A stretch of 64,000 bases of DNA from Trametopsis cervina (lineage: Eukaryota > Basidiomycota > Agaricomycetes > Polyporales > Irpicaceae): the NCBI GenBank assembly GCA_022385755.1, contig MU278369.1:36550-100549 (forward strand), given 5' to 3'. The notes beneath the pieces were generated by a model that did no database searches, was not told the origin of the DNA, and worked only from the letters and a program-made list of their open reading frames with translations. The translations under genes were made by a program, and so were the position numbers. Positions 47,075 to 59,173 of the stretch are shown here, one piece after another (within the stretch, counting starts at the first letter, position 1; each line of letters starts with the position of its first letter).

Positions 47075-49157
47075 TCAAGGCAGCCTCAGCACGTCGCCCT
47101 CGAACACGAACTCGCCGCGGTCCCGCAACGTAGTGGCGGCCTTGATGACCTCTGTCGTGTCGAAGTCTTCATGCTTGTCAGGCGGCACCGCCGCGTTCAG
47201 GTACGTCACCAGCGCCGCGATCGTGAGCTCGTCCGTCTGGCTGTACGTCGTCTTGAATAAATACCGTGTCGAGCCCGACACAAACTCCAACCTGCCCATC
47301 CATCCACCGTCAGCCTAACTGGCGCAATACAGTATCGAACGACATACCGTCCAGAGGGAGACTCCAAATCGCTGAACCTCACGCCCTCCTCCGCATCGTC
47401 CGACTCGCCCTCTGCGTCCTCGTCGGAGCAGTTCATCAGCGCCGCCTCCTTCTGCCGCAGCAACTGACGCCGCGCCTCCACCCGCTTTAGCCTCTCAGCC
47501 TCCGCCATCTCTCTTGCCTCGCGCTTCCGTGCTCGTCTACGAGCTCTTATCATACTCTTGACATCTTCCCGACCGGACCCAGCACCAGAATCGGACGTGC
47601 TCTCTTCTGACTCTAGCTCGTCGATGTGGCTGGCCTGCTGCTCTTCTTGTCGGAGCGCTTCCATCTGTGCACGGTACTCTGCAAGGTCGGCGGCCTTCTG
47701 CGCGCGGCGTTCTCTGCATGTGCGTTAGCTCTGAGCGTTTCTATCCTACCACCGAAAGACGTACTGTCGCTTCATGCACTTCCCTCGGTGCTGGACCCAG
47801 GGATACGCGCAGAACGAGCTGTCCTGCCTCAACTGCACCCACTTCTCGCACATCGAGCAGAACACCCGATTCGCCTCCACATCGCGCAGCAACGGGTCCG
47901 CGCGCAAGCTCGCAGCGCGCTGTTCCGCATTGCGTCTTCTCGACTCCTGCGACGGCGCAAAGTTGCTCGGCGTGAGGTCCTTGAACGTCGTCGACGTCGT
48001 CGAGCCGGTCGTGTGGCGGCTGATAGGCGGGCGGTGGCTGGCAGGGACGGGGGCGGCGGGCATGGAAGAGGCCGAGACGAGGGCCATCAGATGCTTCGAG
48101 GGCGGAGGCACGCTGTTGGCAGACGGAATGCTCGCTCTGGCTTGGTGTATCAGCGGAGGACGTCCAGAGAAGCCCTCACAGGCACTCACTTGGAATGGTG
48201 TGTGGGTGCCGGCGTTTCGCGGTTCTGCAGGCACGCTTTGCGATGGGTCAACCATGTCTGGAGGGCCACTGCGTTATCGTCGTGCGCGACGGCCACCCAG
48301 GTGTCGCAGCTCTTGCAGTGCACGCGCTGTCCGTCGAACTCGCGCACTTGTGGGTCGGTAGAGAACAGGTTGCTGCGATCGTCCGAGGACGAGATCTTGG
48401 CGCTATCATATCATGTGAATCAACGTCTGGGGATCCGTGCACAGCGGCGAAAATCTACTCACGCCTTCTTCGACAGACAGCTCTTGCGGTGCGCGTCCCA
48501 CGGGATCGAGCAGTACGTCGAGTTGGGCCGGAGGCGGATCCACTTGTCGCACGACGCACACAGGACGCGGTACGCCTCGAACTTGGCGACGTACGGGTCC
48601 GAGCGCAGGTACTCGATCCGCTCCTCCTCCGTCCTCTTCGCGCGCCGCCGCTTGACGGTGGGCACGGTCGGCTCGCCTCGCGTCTCAGGCGTGTACATGA
48701 CGGGGTCCGCGACGGTCGTGATCGGCTGGGCTGCGTTCGGGCTGCTTGGTGGTGCGGACACGCAAACGGGAAATCGAGTTGGTTAGAATGAGGAGCGCAG
48801 GAGCGGTAGGAGCGTTACCCCACGGGCGGGAAATCAACTTACCATTCCTGCCGATGAAGATCCCAGTGCTTCACCGTGAATCCACCCGTAACGTCATCTC
48901 TGAACGACACCCGTTTCCCGCAATCCTCGCAGGTCACTCGTCCGGTCTTGTATTCGTTGGGAGGGAGGCGGGGGTCGCTGGGTTCCTCTGAGGGGCGCGA
49001 TTCGCCTGGTGAAGGTGCAGAGGTGTGTGTGCGTCGGTCAAGGTCCTCGTCGTCCGTCGGCGACTTGCGTTTCTGGGGTACACTGAAATACGCATGAGTG
49101 GCCGAGGCCACCAGTGGATGCGCGCAATAATACGTACGTGGAGACTTGGGGGCTCAT
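47075..49157 (-). CDS. Protein with four CCHC zinc fingers and coiled-coil C-terminus
   Basis: Seven exons (49157-49138, 49082-48843, 48741-48463, 48402-48190, 48136-47765, 47713-47348, 47291-47075) give 568 residues. Four modules follow C-x2-C-x(19-21)-H-x3-C: CEDCGKRV...HRQEC, CASCDKWI...HRKSC, CKSCDTWV...HRKAC and CSMCEKWV...HRGKC. Three of them carry a Trp two residues after the second Cys. A highly charged coiled coil follows (RARRRARKREAREMAEAERL), then a compact C-terminal segment (residues ~497-568) ending VFEGDVLRLP. I do not know a named family; the repeated finger suggests nucleic-acid or protein binding. The finger repeats are spread over four exons, so they likely arose by internal duplication. 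Confidence 0.75.
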
Positions 49158-50848
49158 GATGCGGAAAGCTGGCTCCGAGGCGTGAAACCTGCACCACAAC
49201 ACGGGCTCGTATCAGGGCCTCCTGAGATTATTACTAAGTACGCACTTGTGTTCCATAAGAATGCGTTCAGCACATGTCCTCCGTTATAGAATAGGTCCCA
49301 CGGGGTTGGCAGCAGCTCCAATCGTGGTAGGATGCGCGGAGGTGGAGGTGGTAGGCAGGGGAGAAAGCTGCTGACAGAACCAGGGCGTGACCTTTATAAG
49401 TTCACTGGCTGGAGTCTGAGGGAGAAAGAGAAGCGAAACATCCGAATAGAGATTGTCAAATTAGCATTTTCGACTCCGGAATTCAAAAAAACATAATCTC
49501 GACGCGCCTACGCCGGTTTTGGAAGGCTCATTCCTCTAAATCCGACCGCTCACACATCTCGCATCGTGTCTCCATTCCAGCCAACGCACATCTCATCGCC
49601 AAACACAGCGACCTGCATCTCGTGCCCATATGTTCTAGATATGTCCCCGGGATGTAAATCTCTCCAGTCGAACCTACACCGTTCCCGCAGCCCAGACCTC
49701 CCACAGTGCCCTGCCAGCTAGTCTCCTCTAGGAACCCATCAAACCCACACGGCCATGATATAAAAAACCAACGTTCTCTGATATGTCAAGGTCGTATTTG
49801 GAAGCCGTTTGTCATCTGAACGCTACCCAGGCTCTGAGCTCTGACACGGTACGGGGCTGCCTCTTTCAGCGTAGTTCTGTCGAACATCCTCCGTTGACAT
49901 TCCTTGCCATATTTCGCCTTTCGCCATCCCCGCCGCCCTTCTTTCTCTCACATATTTAGTCGGGGCTGGTGCGTTGGATCTGTGCATTCCGCTGGTGTTT
50001 CATGTTTGATGGTTGCCCTTTCTGCGCGAGGCCCACCGATTGCTCCGGGTATGTTCTCTGAATCAATGTTGCAACGGCTGGAGTTGGATAACACAGCACC
50101 ATGTAAGCTTGCAAAGGTTACTGACAGTCGATACTGACAGTCGATGCTGACATCGCCGCCGGCGACAAGGAAGCATGCCTTATGCAGGGATCTCCGGCAG
50201 CCCCGTGCGTGCATGTTGATTGCCATAGCCATAGAGAGAGACGCGTATCCGGTCAGAGAAATTCCGCTGGACGGACACCCCGTATCAAAAGGCAAGTGCA
50301 CAGATGTCTTCTGACATACGCAGTCGAGTGTCGCACGTATGTAGAGCCGAACAGGTCCCAACTCGGTATGGATGTTGCTGGAATCCAAGGGCCAGCATCT
50401 GTACATGTCCTCATCAGTGGTCTAAAGTTTCTTTAATGAACCACTTCCTCTGCTGAGTTTTGGATATCATGTCTTGAGGCAGATACTATCGCTGATGATC
50501 CACCAATACAGCCCCATTTGCAAAGACGACTCCCTCAGAACATGCCTCGTTGTCAGTTTATTGCAAACCTTGTTTCATTAGTGTCGCACCGAGCGCGCCG
50601 ATAAACTGGAACATCTTATATATAAATTACAGCGACCGTGGGTATCAAAGGCTGGTATCTAAATACAACGGCGCATCTTGTCGCATGTTCGCTCGAGACA
50701 CTGGCAATGTCCTTCTGGTGCTTGCCTGGCTATCCTGCCAATTCAACCGCAGAAGGAGCATCGAGTTCCCCGGAAGGTGTGAGATGGACAGCATCGCCGA
50801 GACGGAGGCCTGGGGACAGGTCTGGCAACAGATCGATAGCCCCATCAG
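49158..50848. other. Intergenic region, no supported gene
   Basis: 1.7 kb upstream of the zinc-finger gene and downstream of the GLTP-like gene. Open frames at 49904-50436 overlap on both strands and show no domain. Confidence 0.45.
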
Positions 50849-51886
50849 TCAGACTTTGCCATAGTTGTTCTGTTCGAGGAAACTCCGCAGACGAGCCACG
50901 ATTGCGTCCAGCCCGGCCAACCACTTTACTAGCTCGGCGTCGAATATGTCGTGCGACGTGCCCTGCGCGAGACGGTTGTAAAAGTCGTGGCGATGGGGGA
51001 CCGCTCTTATAGCAACCTGAGCACCAAAGACGGACGGATGGGTGGGCCGAGGGCAACGAGCATTGACAAAGCGGATATGATGGGCACATTCATATGAGCA
51101 CAATCACCGACGAATGGGCTTACAGTATGGGAGACGCACCGTGACAACAGAACGAACAATGAAGGAATGATGATGTTTGAGTACGGTGTCGTACGAGCGT
51201 CTGAAGCACACATGCAATTCCACACTTCTGTCTTGTTGCATGTTCTGGAGGGCCTGACACGTAAACAGAAGACCGCTTGATAGAACGGCGGAAACATCAG
51301 AGCTCAGATTACGGTCTGGGGCGCAGGGACATATCCTCAACAGGAAATCAGACCAACACCTACCGCACGAGACGAACGAGGCAGGCGGTTGCCTGCCGCT
51401 GGCCCTCCAGCACTTCCTGCACGACGAGCTGTTCTAGCGTGCTCGACTGGCCAGACTTGTGCTCGTAGCGGGCTCGAACGCCCTGCTCATCGTCGCCCGT
51501 CAGTCAGCCGCGTGACGTTGGGAGCAGACGTGAGAACGCAGGCTTACCGCGATGTTACTCCTCAGGTCCGTCTGGACGAAACTGAATACACCCGTCCCCA
51601 GCAGGTCTGCAGCAAAAACAAGCGAGGGCGAAATGGGTGTGAACGCTGTGTGAACGGTGGCTGCTGCCCGGCGGCTTTGTCAGAGGAAAGCCGGCTCACC
51701 GAACATGTTGACAAAATCGTCCGAGGCATGCAGGAACGAAGCGGTGTTCACGCCGTCATTGGTGACCTCAACGTCCGCAAAGGACTGTCACGGGAGGGGA
51801 AAACGCGTCCGTGAGCTTGTGTCTGTCGCAACAGATCGTGAAGAACGGCCGGTCCATACCTTCGCGGTTTCGTAATACGGAGCCAT
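50849..51886 (-). CDS. Glycolipid transfer protein (GLTP/HET-C2-like)
   Basis: Six exons (51886-51860, 51784-51700, 51606-51548, 51482-51364, 51275-51140, 51016-50849), 197 residues, the usual size of the family. Blocks that identify it: SFADVEV, NTASFLHASDDFVNMFDLLG, VQTDLRSNI, TLEQLVVQEVLEGQRQATAC, RGLLFTCQAL and HHHSFIVR. GLTP-fold proteins move sphingolipids between membranes; HET-C2 of Podospora belongs here and is tied to heterokaryon incompatibility. Of the classic headgroup residues (Asp, Asn, Lys, Trp, His), I see Asp51, Asn55 and His133, but Gly58 at the Lys site and Arg94 at the Trp site. The ligand may therefore differ. The first exon is nine codons. Confidence 0.88.
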
Positions 51887-53104
51887 CCAGTGTCAAGGAG
51901 AGTTCAGAGTGTGAACTTGCCGTGAATTGGAATCCAACCAGGGTTCGCGATGGCTGCAGATCTGGGGAGGGCGACGGACTCAGCAAGAGGCTCTCTTTAT
52001 GAACGCCGTTAGAGCTGCGGCTAGACGTTCATGCAGGTGTGCATGCGGGCCTCTGGGGGCTGCGGCTAGACAATGCAGCCACCCCATTCTCGAATTCATG
52101 CACTTACCTCCAGTCAACGGCGTGGTCGTGGTTTGCGGCACGGTGCGGAGCGGAGGCCGAAACGAGGTTATGTTATTCAAAATAATTATTTGCATATTCA
52201 CTATTCACTCCAGGCCAATCTCGTCGATGAACCTTTGTTCGAGCCGCTACCATGGTCGATTGGGAAGATGAGCCACTGCTCAACAGTGTATACACTCTCT
52301 ATGACCCTGACGCTTAGACCGACTGTATCTCTGATCATATCGCTGTGATGTTTATAGGTGATGGTCTCCAAATCCTTCATCGCCCTTGATTTATGTGCTA
52401 TCGGCGGTTGACATATCCAGCCAATGGCCAGTAACCCGCCAAGATCGCAGCGCTGCTGCCAAAGCTAGGTTACGGAATATCCTGGTTCTTGTTTGTTGGA
52501 AATGGGCAACATGTTTCTCAGTCCCAGAGCGAAATTCAGCCCCTGGCCTCTGACACGGTTCAAACATGACATTGGGTGGGAAACCAACCTCCTCGCTGGT
52601 CAGTCAGCTTACCAGAAGCACGGATTATTCATGCATCGCACCGCGCTCCGTCACCATGCCCTGTCTCGCAGTTTCATTTGTTTCATCGCGGCGGCCGTGG
52701 ATCCACAATACCTTCCTAATCAGGTTACTATTCGATTCCAGAGTTGAAACATTGCACGGTGTGTACCGTGCATGCATGCTCCGGGGACAGTACGGCAAGA
52801 TTCAATCATCGCGCAACGTATGGAAGTTTTCAATGGCGAACAGCATTCCATCTGTAATTGTCGCTGATCGCCAACTTGCTGCGAGTATGTTTCGAGATAG
52901 AATCGGGAGATGACGCAGCCCCGTTTAACGGTACCGCACGTGACGCACCCCTCGCAAGTGTTGAACGTCTTCCCAGTCGCCTCTGCTGTTCGGGTTGTTC
53001 ACTACCGCCACCATCCACTCCTTACACTCTCTTTTTCATCTCTCCTCTGGCGTATTTATTGACTTTCTTTAATATCACGAGGCCGCTACGGTCGCATACC
53101 CGCC
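51887..53104. other. Intergenic region, no supported gene
   Basis: Divergent spacer between the GLTP-like gene (-) and the coiled-coil gene (+). Open frames around 52490-52910 lack domains. The segment before 53105 is C/T-rich and likely promoter. Confidence 0.45.
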
Positions 53105-55291
53105 ATGATTGTGGAAACCCTCTCTTTCTCGCTCCTCGTCGTGTGTCTATGCACGTACGAGGAGGTGTATCCGATGCCGGTCAGTCTCGCGATCGCGCAC
53201 TCTCTTACCGCATTGGTCTGACATGTATGACTATTCTAGATATCTGCAACGTCCTTAGGAAAGTCCCGCATCGTTCGCAGTCTGTTAAACTTTACCCTGG
53301 AGGTGCTAAACTCACTGCTTCGGACCGCGGAGGAATGTACATACTATACTGGTAAACTGTCAAACAAGGCCGTCGTATCGTGGCGTACACGCGTCCAGAC
53401 ACGCCTACAGGTACGGCGAACTCATGCCTCATAAAGCAGACTTTCGCGCTTATCCTATGAGTCTGTCTAGGCACTGTCACTGCAGACCACCGAAGAACTT
53501 CAAGCGATACTTCAACAGCAAGCGGCCGGGCCAGCCGTTCTACCGACCACACCCAGCGCCCAGGACGCTTCGCCAGCACGTCGGCAGATCGAACTTTTAC
53601 GTGCCAAAACCGAACTGGCCCGGTTGCGCCGGCAGAATGCAGACTTGGATTTACGTCTTCGCCAGTCCTTGGAACAGTGGACGAAGGCTCATGAGCAACT
53701 CGATGGGAAGCTTCGTACACGAGATATGGAGTATGCAGAAGCCTCGCGTCAACGACTTCAGCTGCTTCTAATGCTCGATCAAGAGCGGGCTGAAGCGGAG
53801 AAGACCGTGGACGAAGCCAGAGGGCGTATCGCGCACTTGGAAGTCGGCATCGGTGCTACCTTGAGAGCGCAAGACGAGCTCATTTACAGGCTGCGTGGCG
53901 TCGAATTGGAAAAACAGACTTTGGCATGCAAGGTGAAGAGCTCGCAGGCACTGGTCGTCCGTCAGAAGTCGGAACTCAACGAGGCCCGCGATGATCACAA
54001 CGTTCTGTCCAACAAACTCTGGGTCCGGCAAAAGAAACACAAAGCCACTGTTCGCTCTCTGCTGCTGACTCTGCTCTTCCTGCGTCGCTTCGCTCTGATA
54101 CTTGGCGACAGACTTGCTCCTATCGTGCGATCGAGGCTCACGCTGCTCGCCCAATGGAGGATCCTCTCTGCTACGAAGATCGCAGCTCAACGTCGCCTGC
54201 TCCGCCAGCACGAAATCAATCGCGAAGTTCTCGTCCAACTGCAGGCTGCGCATCTCAGCACACAGGAACAGCAACGGATCTCAGCACACTGGCAGTCTCT
54301 TTACGTCAGGTCCGTCGAGAACCGCGACAAAGCTGCGAGGAAGTACAAGTCTGTGCTGCTGATTACGAAGCACCGGTTCAACTTGACGACACGGCGACTG
54401 CTCACTGGCCTCATGTTCCTCTGGCGTCTGAACCTGATCCTGAGTCGTCGTACCGCCGAAGTGCAAAGCATCCTCCGCGCGTTTGAGTACTCGGCGGAAC
54501 CGACGATCGAGGGCCCAGAGGGCCCGCTTGCTCGCATCGAGGAAGTGTCTGAGCCTTCGGCATCTGGATCGTCTATGGTTCTGCTGGCTGAAGACACCTC
54601 GACGGGACTTGGGATCTCTGCGCACCTTGATACTGAGTCTGCGTCTGCACCTGCGTCTGCTGTGCCTATTCGTCTGATGATCGAAATGGCGACCCAAACC
54701 GAAGAACCCGAGGCCGATCTCGAACCTGAGCCCGAAGTCGTAGAAGAACAGGAGCCCAAGCAATACGCATCGTGCTCTGTGGACACATCCGACGACGCAC
54801 CGACACCGAGCACCGCTGACGTTGGCGTGATGGCGAAGGAGCCGAGCGAGTACGAGATATCCCTGCGCAAGAAGGTTATCACGCTGCAAGAGCAGCTCGG
54901 CGCGATGGCAATCATGAACGACAGGTACCTCGCACGGTTCGTCGACACCCTATCAACGAAGGCCCCGAACGCGAACGCACCGGCGCAGGCTGTACTTCCG
55001 CTTCCGCTTCCGAGCGCACAGCCAGTACCAGTGCGGCCAAGCTCGCCAGCGCTGCTTCCGTTCCTCCAGGACAGCACGGCACGCCTGCCCCTCGCCCCCC
55101 GGCATGTCAGGCCAACGTTGAAGAGGGTTATCTTCTCACAGCCGTTGATCAGTGTTCCGTTCCCACAGCCGGCGTATACGAAGCCTATCGGCACGCCTTC
55201 CTCGCCCATGACGCCCACGCCGGTGCCCAAAGCTGGTTCTTCGCACCGCCAGGCATTCTTGCTCACCCCGGGGAACGAGTCCTTCAACTGA
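53105..55291 (+). CDS. Coiled-coil protein of unknown function
   Basis: Three exons (53105-53179, 53240-53410, 53486-55291) join in frame to 683 residues. Residues ~100-250 are strongly coiled-coil (for example RRQIELLRAKTELARLRRQN and AEKTVDEARGRIAHLEVG). Two related hydrophobic helices occur at about 271-290 and 382-400 with the pattern LLxxLxFLxRxxLIL (SLLLTLLFLRRFALIL, LLTGLMFLWRLNLIL), each preceded by basic residues. The C-terminal third is acidic, then Pro-rich with phosphorylation-like SP/TP sites. The N-terminal MIVETLSFSLLVVCLCTY could act as a signal or anchor, though the first exon is the least certain part. No known family is recognised; a membrane-associated scaffold is possible. 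Confidence 0.7.
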
Positions 55292-55521
55292 GCCGGCCTT
55301 CGGCAGCGGCACCAACACAAACACTCTATTCTATCCTATCCCGCTGGTGGAATCATTTTGTTGATTTAATGGTTTACATGTAGCAATATATTCTCTACTG
55401 TTGATTTGTATTTGGGTAGCTTCTTTGGATGGATGGTTGTGGGGTATCGTTACGACTATTACGACTGTATATTGTATTTACCTATAGCCCATTACTACGC
55501 TCAAGCCCCCAGGCGGATAAT

Positions 55522-56544
55522 TCAGTGACACTCTCTGAGGTCGTCTGCCGCCTTTAATGTCTCCCAGTCTGCAAAGCCAAACATCCCAGGTACCCTCCTC
55601 CATAAGTCTTCAGCTTCGTCCCTTATGGACTTCTCGATTAACTGGCAGCATGCCGCGCATAGCGCCGTCGATCTCGCGATTTTAAACGGGTTCGCGGCAC
55701 AGTGACTCTGGAAATATCTGAGTCAGTTCCCGTAGTGGGTACCGCATCGGTCACGGGTCTCACCGTATGTGGATTCGGATTCTTGCACTTCGGGTTTGTA
55801 AAATAAGGGGTGAGGAAGCCCATAACACTGTTGGCTTCTGCTCGACAAAGTGCGGTGCGACCCGCGAGGTATCGAGTGATCAGGCCTCGCACCTCCTCAG
55901 GATGGAGGGCCAGGCCTTGTATTTCAGAGATAACGTCTGGTGGTGGAAGTTTCGCAGCGGTATACAAGATGGATGGCAAGAGCGAGTGAACATCATGTTC
56001 AATGGCGAGCGTGAGAGTTGCGCCGAGTTCGCCCACGAATGGCGGGAACTGTCGGATCGCATCGCGACGCAGCCAGGCGTCGTTCGTACATGGGTACACA
56101 GACGCGAGTATGTCGATGGCGCGGCGGCGCACTGCATCGGCGCCGTACTTCGTTCCGAGGCGTAATAAGGCTGACGCGCGCGCAAAAGTCACGGGCAAGG
56201 AGGGTGCTGCGGCGCAGCAGCTTTGTGGGAGACGTAAATAGATGCTATGCACGCGTTTGTACGGATGAAACGGATGCTCACTGCAGTTGATATGTCGCCT
56301 CGAGGAACCACGCCATGTCCGCCGGCGAGTCTTGCAGCGCGATGAGCGGACACCCCTCGTACACCCCAGCACCGGGACACGCGTCGCACGACTGTGGCTG
56401 GGGCATATCTGCCATATGCCCAAAGACGACGCTGTGTGCCGCGAGGACGTCGATGTGCACGCGGAACCCAGCGCCGTCGCATTCGAGCACGATGTCCCCG
56501 TCATGGTGCCAGATCTGTCGAGACAGCTCGTGAGTGCGGGGCAT
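55522..56544 (-). CDS. BTB/POZ domain protein, paralog 1
   Basis: Three exons (56544-56282, 56220-55764, 55707-55522), 301 residues. The N-terminus IWHHDGDIVLECDGAGFRVH, followed by VLAAHSVVFGHMADM, is a BTB fold typical of the many Agaricomycete BTB proteins, with the core FRVHIDVLAAHS. After the domain, LLRLGTKYGADAVRRRAIDI marks the helical extension. The C-terminus (WETLKAADDL) matches paralog 2 (EWKTLKAEAK), which supports the last exon. BTB proteins dimerise and often feed Cul3 ligases; the partner here is unknown. The region linking exons 1 and 2 is the least sure splice. Confidence 0.78.
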
Positions 56545-57134
56545 GATGAGGGGGACGAATGAAGCCCGTGAACAGCACGAACCGTCGCATTATAATGGGT
56601 CCAGAGCCGACCTATCGCGATGCGTTACAGCCCCTTCTGGTGGCAGGAGCTGAATACGGTTTGCGATGCTCAGTATCGCCGAGGCGGCGCGGGCGCCTAG
56701 ACCGCAGGCACGGCCTTAGATCGGGCACCTCAGGCCATTTGGCTGAACCTGAGCGGAACTCAGGAGGTGGGTGATCCTGTAGACGGCGGCACGCGATCAA
56801 TATAGCGGATGCATGGTCAGATTGTCCCAGGCCCCGATGGGGATGTAATACCGGCGTGGTATGTCGAGCGTCGTGACAGACGGCCTCAGAGTTAAGTCAG
56901 GAGTCTAGACTCTGGCACGGTCTGGCCCATGGGAGGGAAGATATCGCCTTGACATTAGACTGGGTCAGTACGGTACATGCATTATGAATGATTCTGTAGG
57001 AAATCGCCGTTGTTCAGGTCATGCGTGTGTATACAGCGATGTGCAACATGACTGGCGACGGACCTTCTAGTTCTAGATGTGCAAGCGTTATCAGGCCAAG
57101 ACCGGCCTGTCGCTGGGCATACGGGCAGTGCAGG
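56545..57134. other. Spacer between the two BTB genes
   Basis: Holds the promoter of BTB paralog 1 and the 3' end of paralog 2. No other feature seen. Confidence 0.45.
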
Positions 57135-58162
57135 TCAATCATCCCCTTTAGCCTCCGCCTTGAGTGTCTTCCATTCCGGGAGTCCAAATAGCAGCGGTAG
57201 CTCATAGAAAATGTGCCGTTTTGCTAGATGTATGTGGTCCTCGATCAAGGCGGTGCAACCTTCACACAACCCAATAAAGCTGCCTACGAGATCTCCGTGT
57301 GAGGCGCACCAGTCCTGAAACGGCTCCGGATCGACAGTCCTCAGCAATGCGGTGCTGGCGTATGTTTTCAGCTTGGTAGTGTCGTGGGCGTCGGTGCATA
57401 TCGGACGGTCGAAGTCTGGCTCGAAGAACGAGAGAATGCTCTTCACTTCCACCTGACGTAGCTTCTCTCGGCCTAACACGAATTGGGTACATACGTCTTG
57501 CGCTATATCAGGGGGTAGAGTGTACAAATCCGCCAGTACTTCCGCGAGAGGTAGTTTGGAGGCGGCATAATACACGGCTGGCAGGAGAACTCGAGCTCCA
57601 GTCTGGAGGCACAGGGAGATCATCGCAGACGTCTGTTCTGGGAAGTACGGCACTAACCGTGCAAAGTTTCGGGATGACCACTTGCGATCATCCGCGGGAA
57701 AGGCGGTAGCCAAGACGTCGATGGCTTGCTTTCGCAGTTCATGCGCCATGTACTTCGTGCTGAGTCGGAGGATGCCGGAAACAACGGGAAATGTTGTTTT
57801 AGCATCTGGGCGAAAGTAACTGCTTTCCTTCAAGCACATCTGCATCATATACAGCAGCAGGAAACTCACCGGAAGTTGTACATTGCTTTCAGGAAGTGTT
57901 CAAGGTCGCTTGCCTCATCCTGCAACCGTACGACGGGGCAGTCCTCGTACATCTCATCAGGCTCATCGACAGCTAACGGTCTCGGTATCGTTGCCATGTT
58001 CTTGAACACTTCGCAATTCTGGGCCAAAATGCTTGTGTGGACGCGATATGCAGTCGTACCCGCGACCAGAACAATACTGCCGTCTGGATACCATATGTCT
58101 TCACTTCTGAATGAATTACTTGGGCCAGTAGTGAGTATTGCGTTGGACACAGAGTCCCCCAT
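57135..58162 (-). CDS. BTB/POZ domain protein, paralog 2
   Basis: Two exons (58162-57870 and 57822-57135), 326 residues. The BTB core reads DIWYPDGSIVLVAGTTAYRV then HTSILAQNCEVFKNMATI, and continues into SGILRLSTKYMAHELRKQAI. It shares layout with paralog 1: BTB fold, an insert before a DCPVVRLQDEASDL-type strand, a helical middle and a Cys-rich C-terminal helix pair (LCEGCTALIEDHIHLAK). It has one intron fewer than paralog 1. The head-to-tail arrangement suggests tandem duplication, now quite divergent. Confidence 0.82.
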
Positions 58163-59173
58163 GGTTGAATCCTGGTGACCAAGATGTTGACGGTACTGTT
58201 TGCAAACAAATAGGGCGTAGCTGTGAAGTCGAAGAGGAGGTGAGATCGGAAAACAGCGCGTGCGCCTAATTCGGGCGGGAGCTAAATCAGGAGCTGATGG
58301 CGGATGACCCTTTCACATCACATTACGATCACTTGACATGTCACATTTTACTCTCTTCGCACGTTTGCCGGGTCGTTGTGAACAACCTACCTGGCTTTCA
58401 TCGCAAACTGTAGATCAAGACGCTATTATACAACGTATAAGTCCACGAAGCAAGGCTACCAACTGTGAGCTCTAGCAATGTCAAATACCCGCCGAGGGTG
58501 ACTTCAGAAAAACTACCCGGTGCTGTGAAGAGGTGTCTGGCTACGACGGACGTGCATCAACAGGTAAACACCGAGCATTTAGTGCAATTAGACAGGGAGA
58601 GTCACAGGATACCGAGTTATACATTGATGCACGAATGCGCTGTAACGCTTTGTGCATGCTGTGTCCTGACGTTGTCCGTTATGTTCTCACAACCTTCCAC
58701 ATGTTATAGTCTCGACCATATTCAACGGTTATATCCAGGAGACTGAATCAATACGTAGCTGATCCGACTCGGTCACGACCAGTCTGAACGAGATTCAGAC
58801 ATTCAGAGTTTGCATCAGCGCGCGATGCAACATGGGAGTCCCGTGGTACCGCTCTTGAATTGACTTGATCTCAGAATCTCGGCAAGCCCCCTCCCTCGTT
58901 CACCTGGCTGCCTGACTGCATAGCAATGGCCTACACTCCTCCCAGCGCTGCACATGCGCAAATTCTAAAGATGCGCTATAATTAGTCCGCAGACTCCGAA
59001 GTTGCAGGGGGCGGACAGCGGTCGTGGTCAGACGGACTTCCCAGGCAGCATGTGAGAACTAAAATTAGCATATGTTGTCAGATCGTCATAGAATTCATGT
59101 AGTCGGCACGGTCTGGATAGTATTGTACATTGATTCTCGGCAGATGCGTACGTCCAACACGTCCGGTGCGATT
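58163..59173. other. Intergenic region, no supported gene
   Basis: About 1 kb without a supported gene between BTB paralog 2 and the small secreted-protein gene. Short open frames only; no RNA gene recognised. Confidence 0.45.

Noticed and set aside
46329..47078. 249-codon minus-strand open frame
   Set aside because: Arises from purine-rich plus-strand DNA; Leu/Ser/Pro composition, no signal for a gene and no splice pattern.
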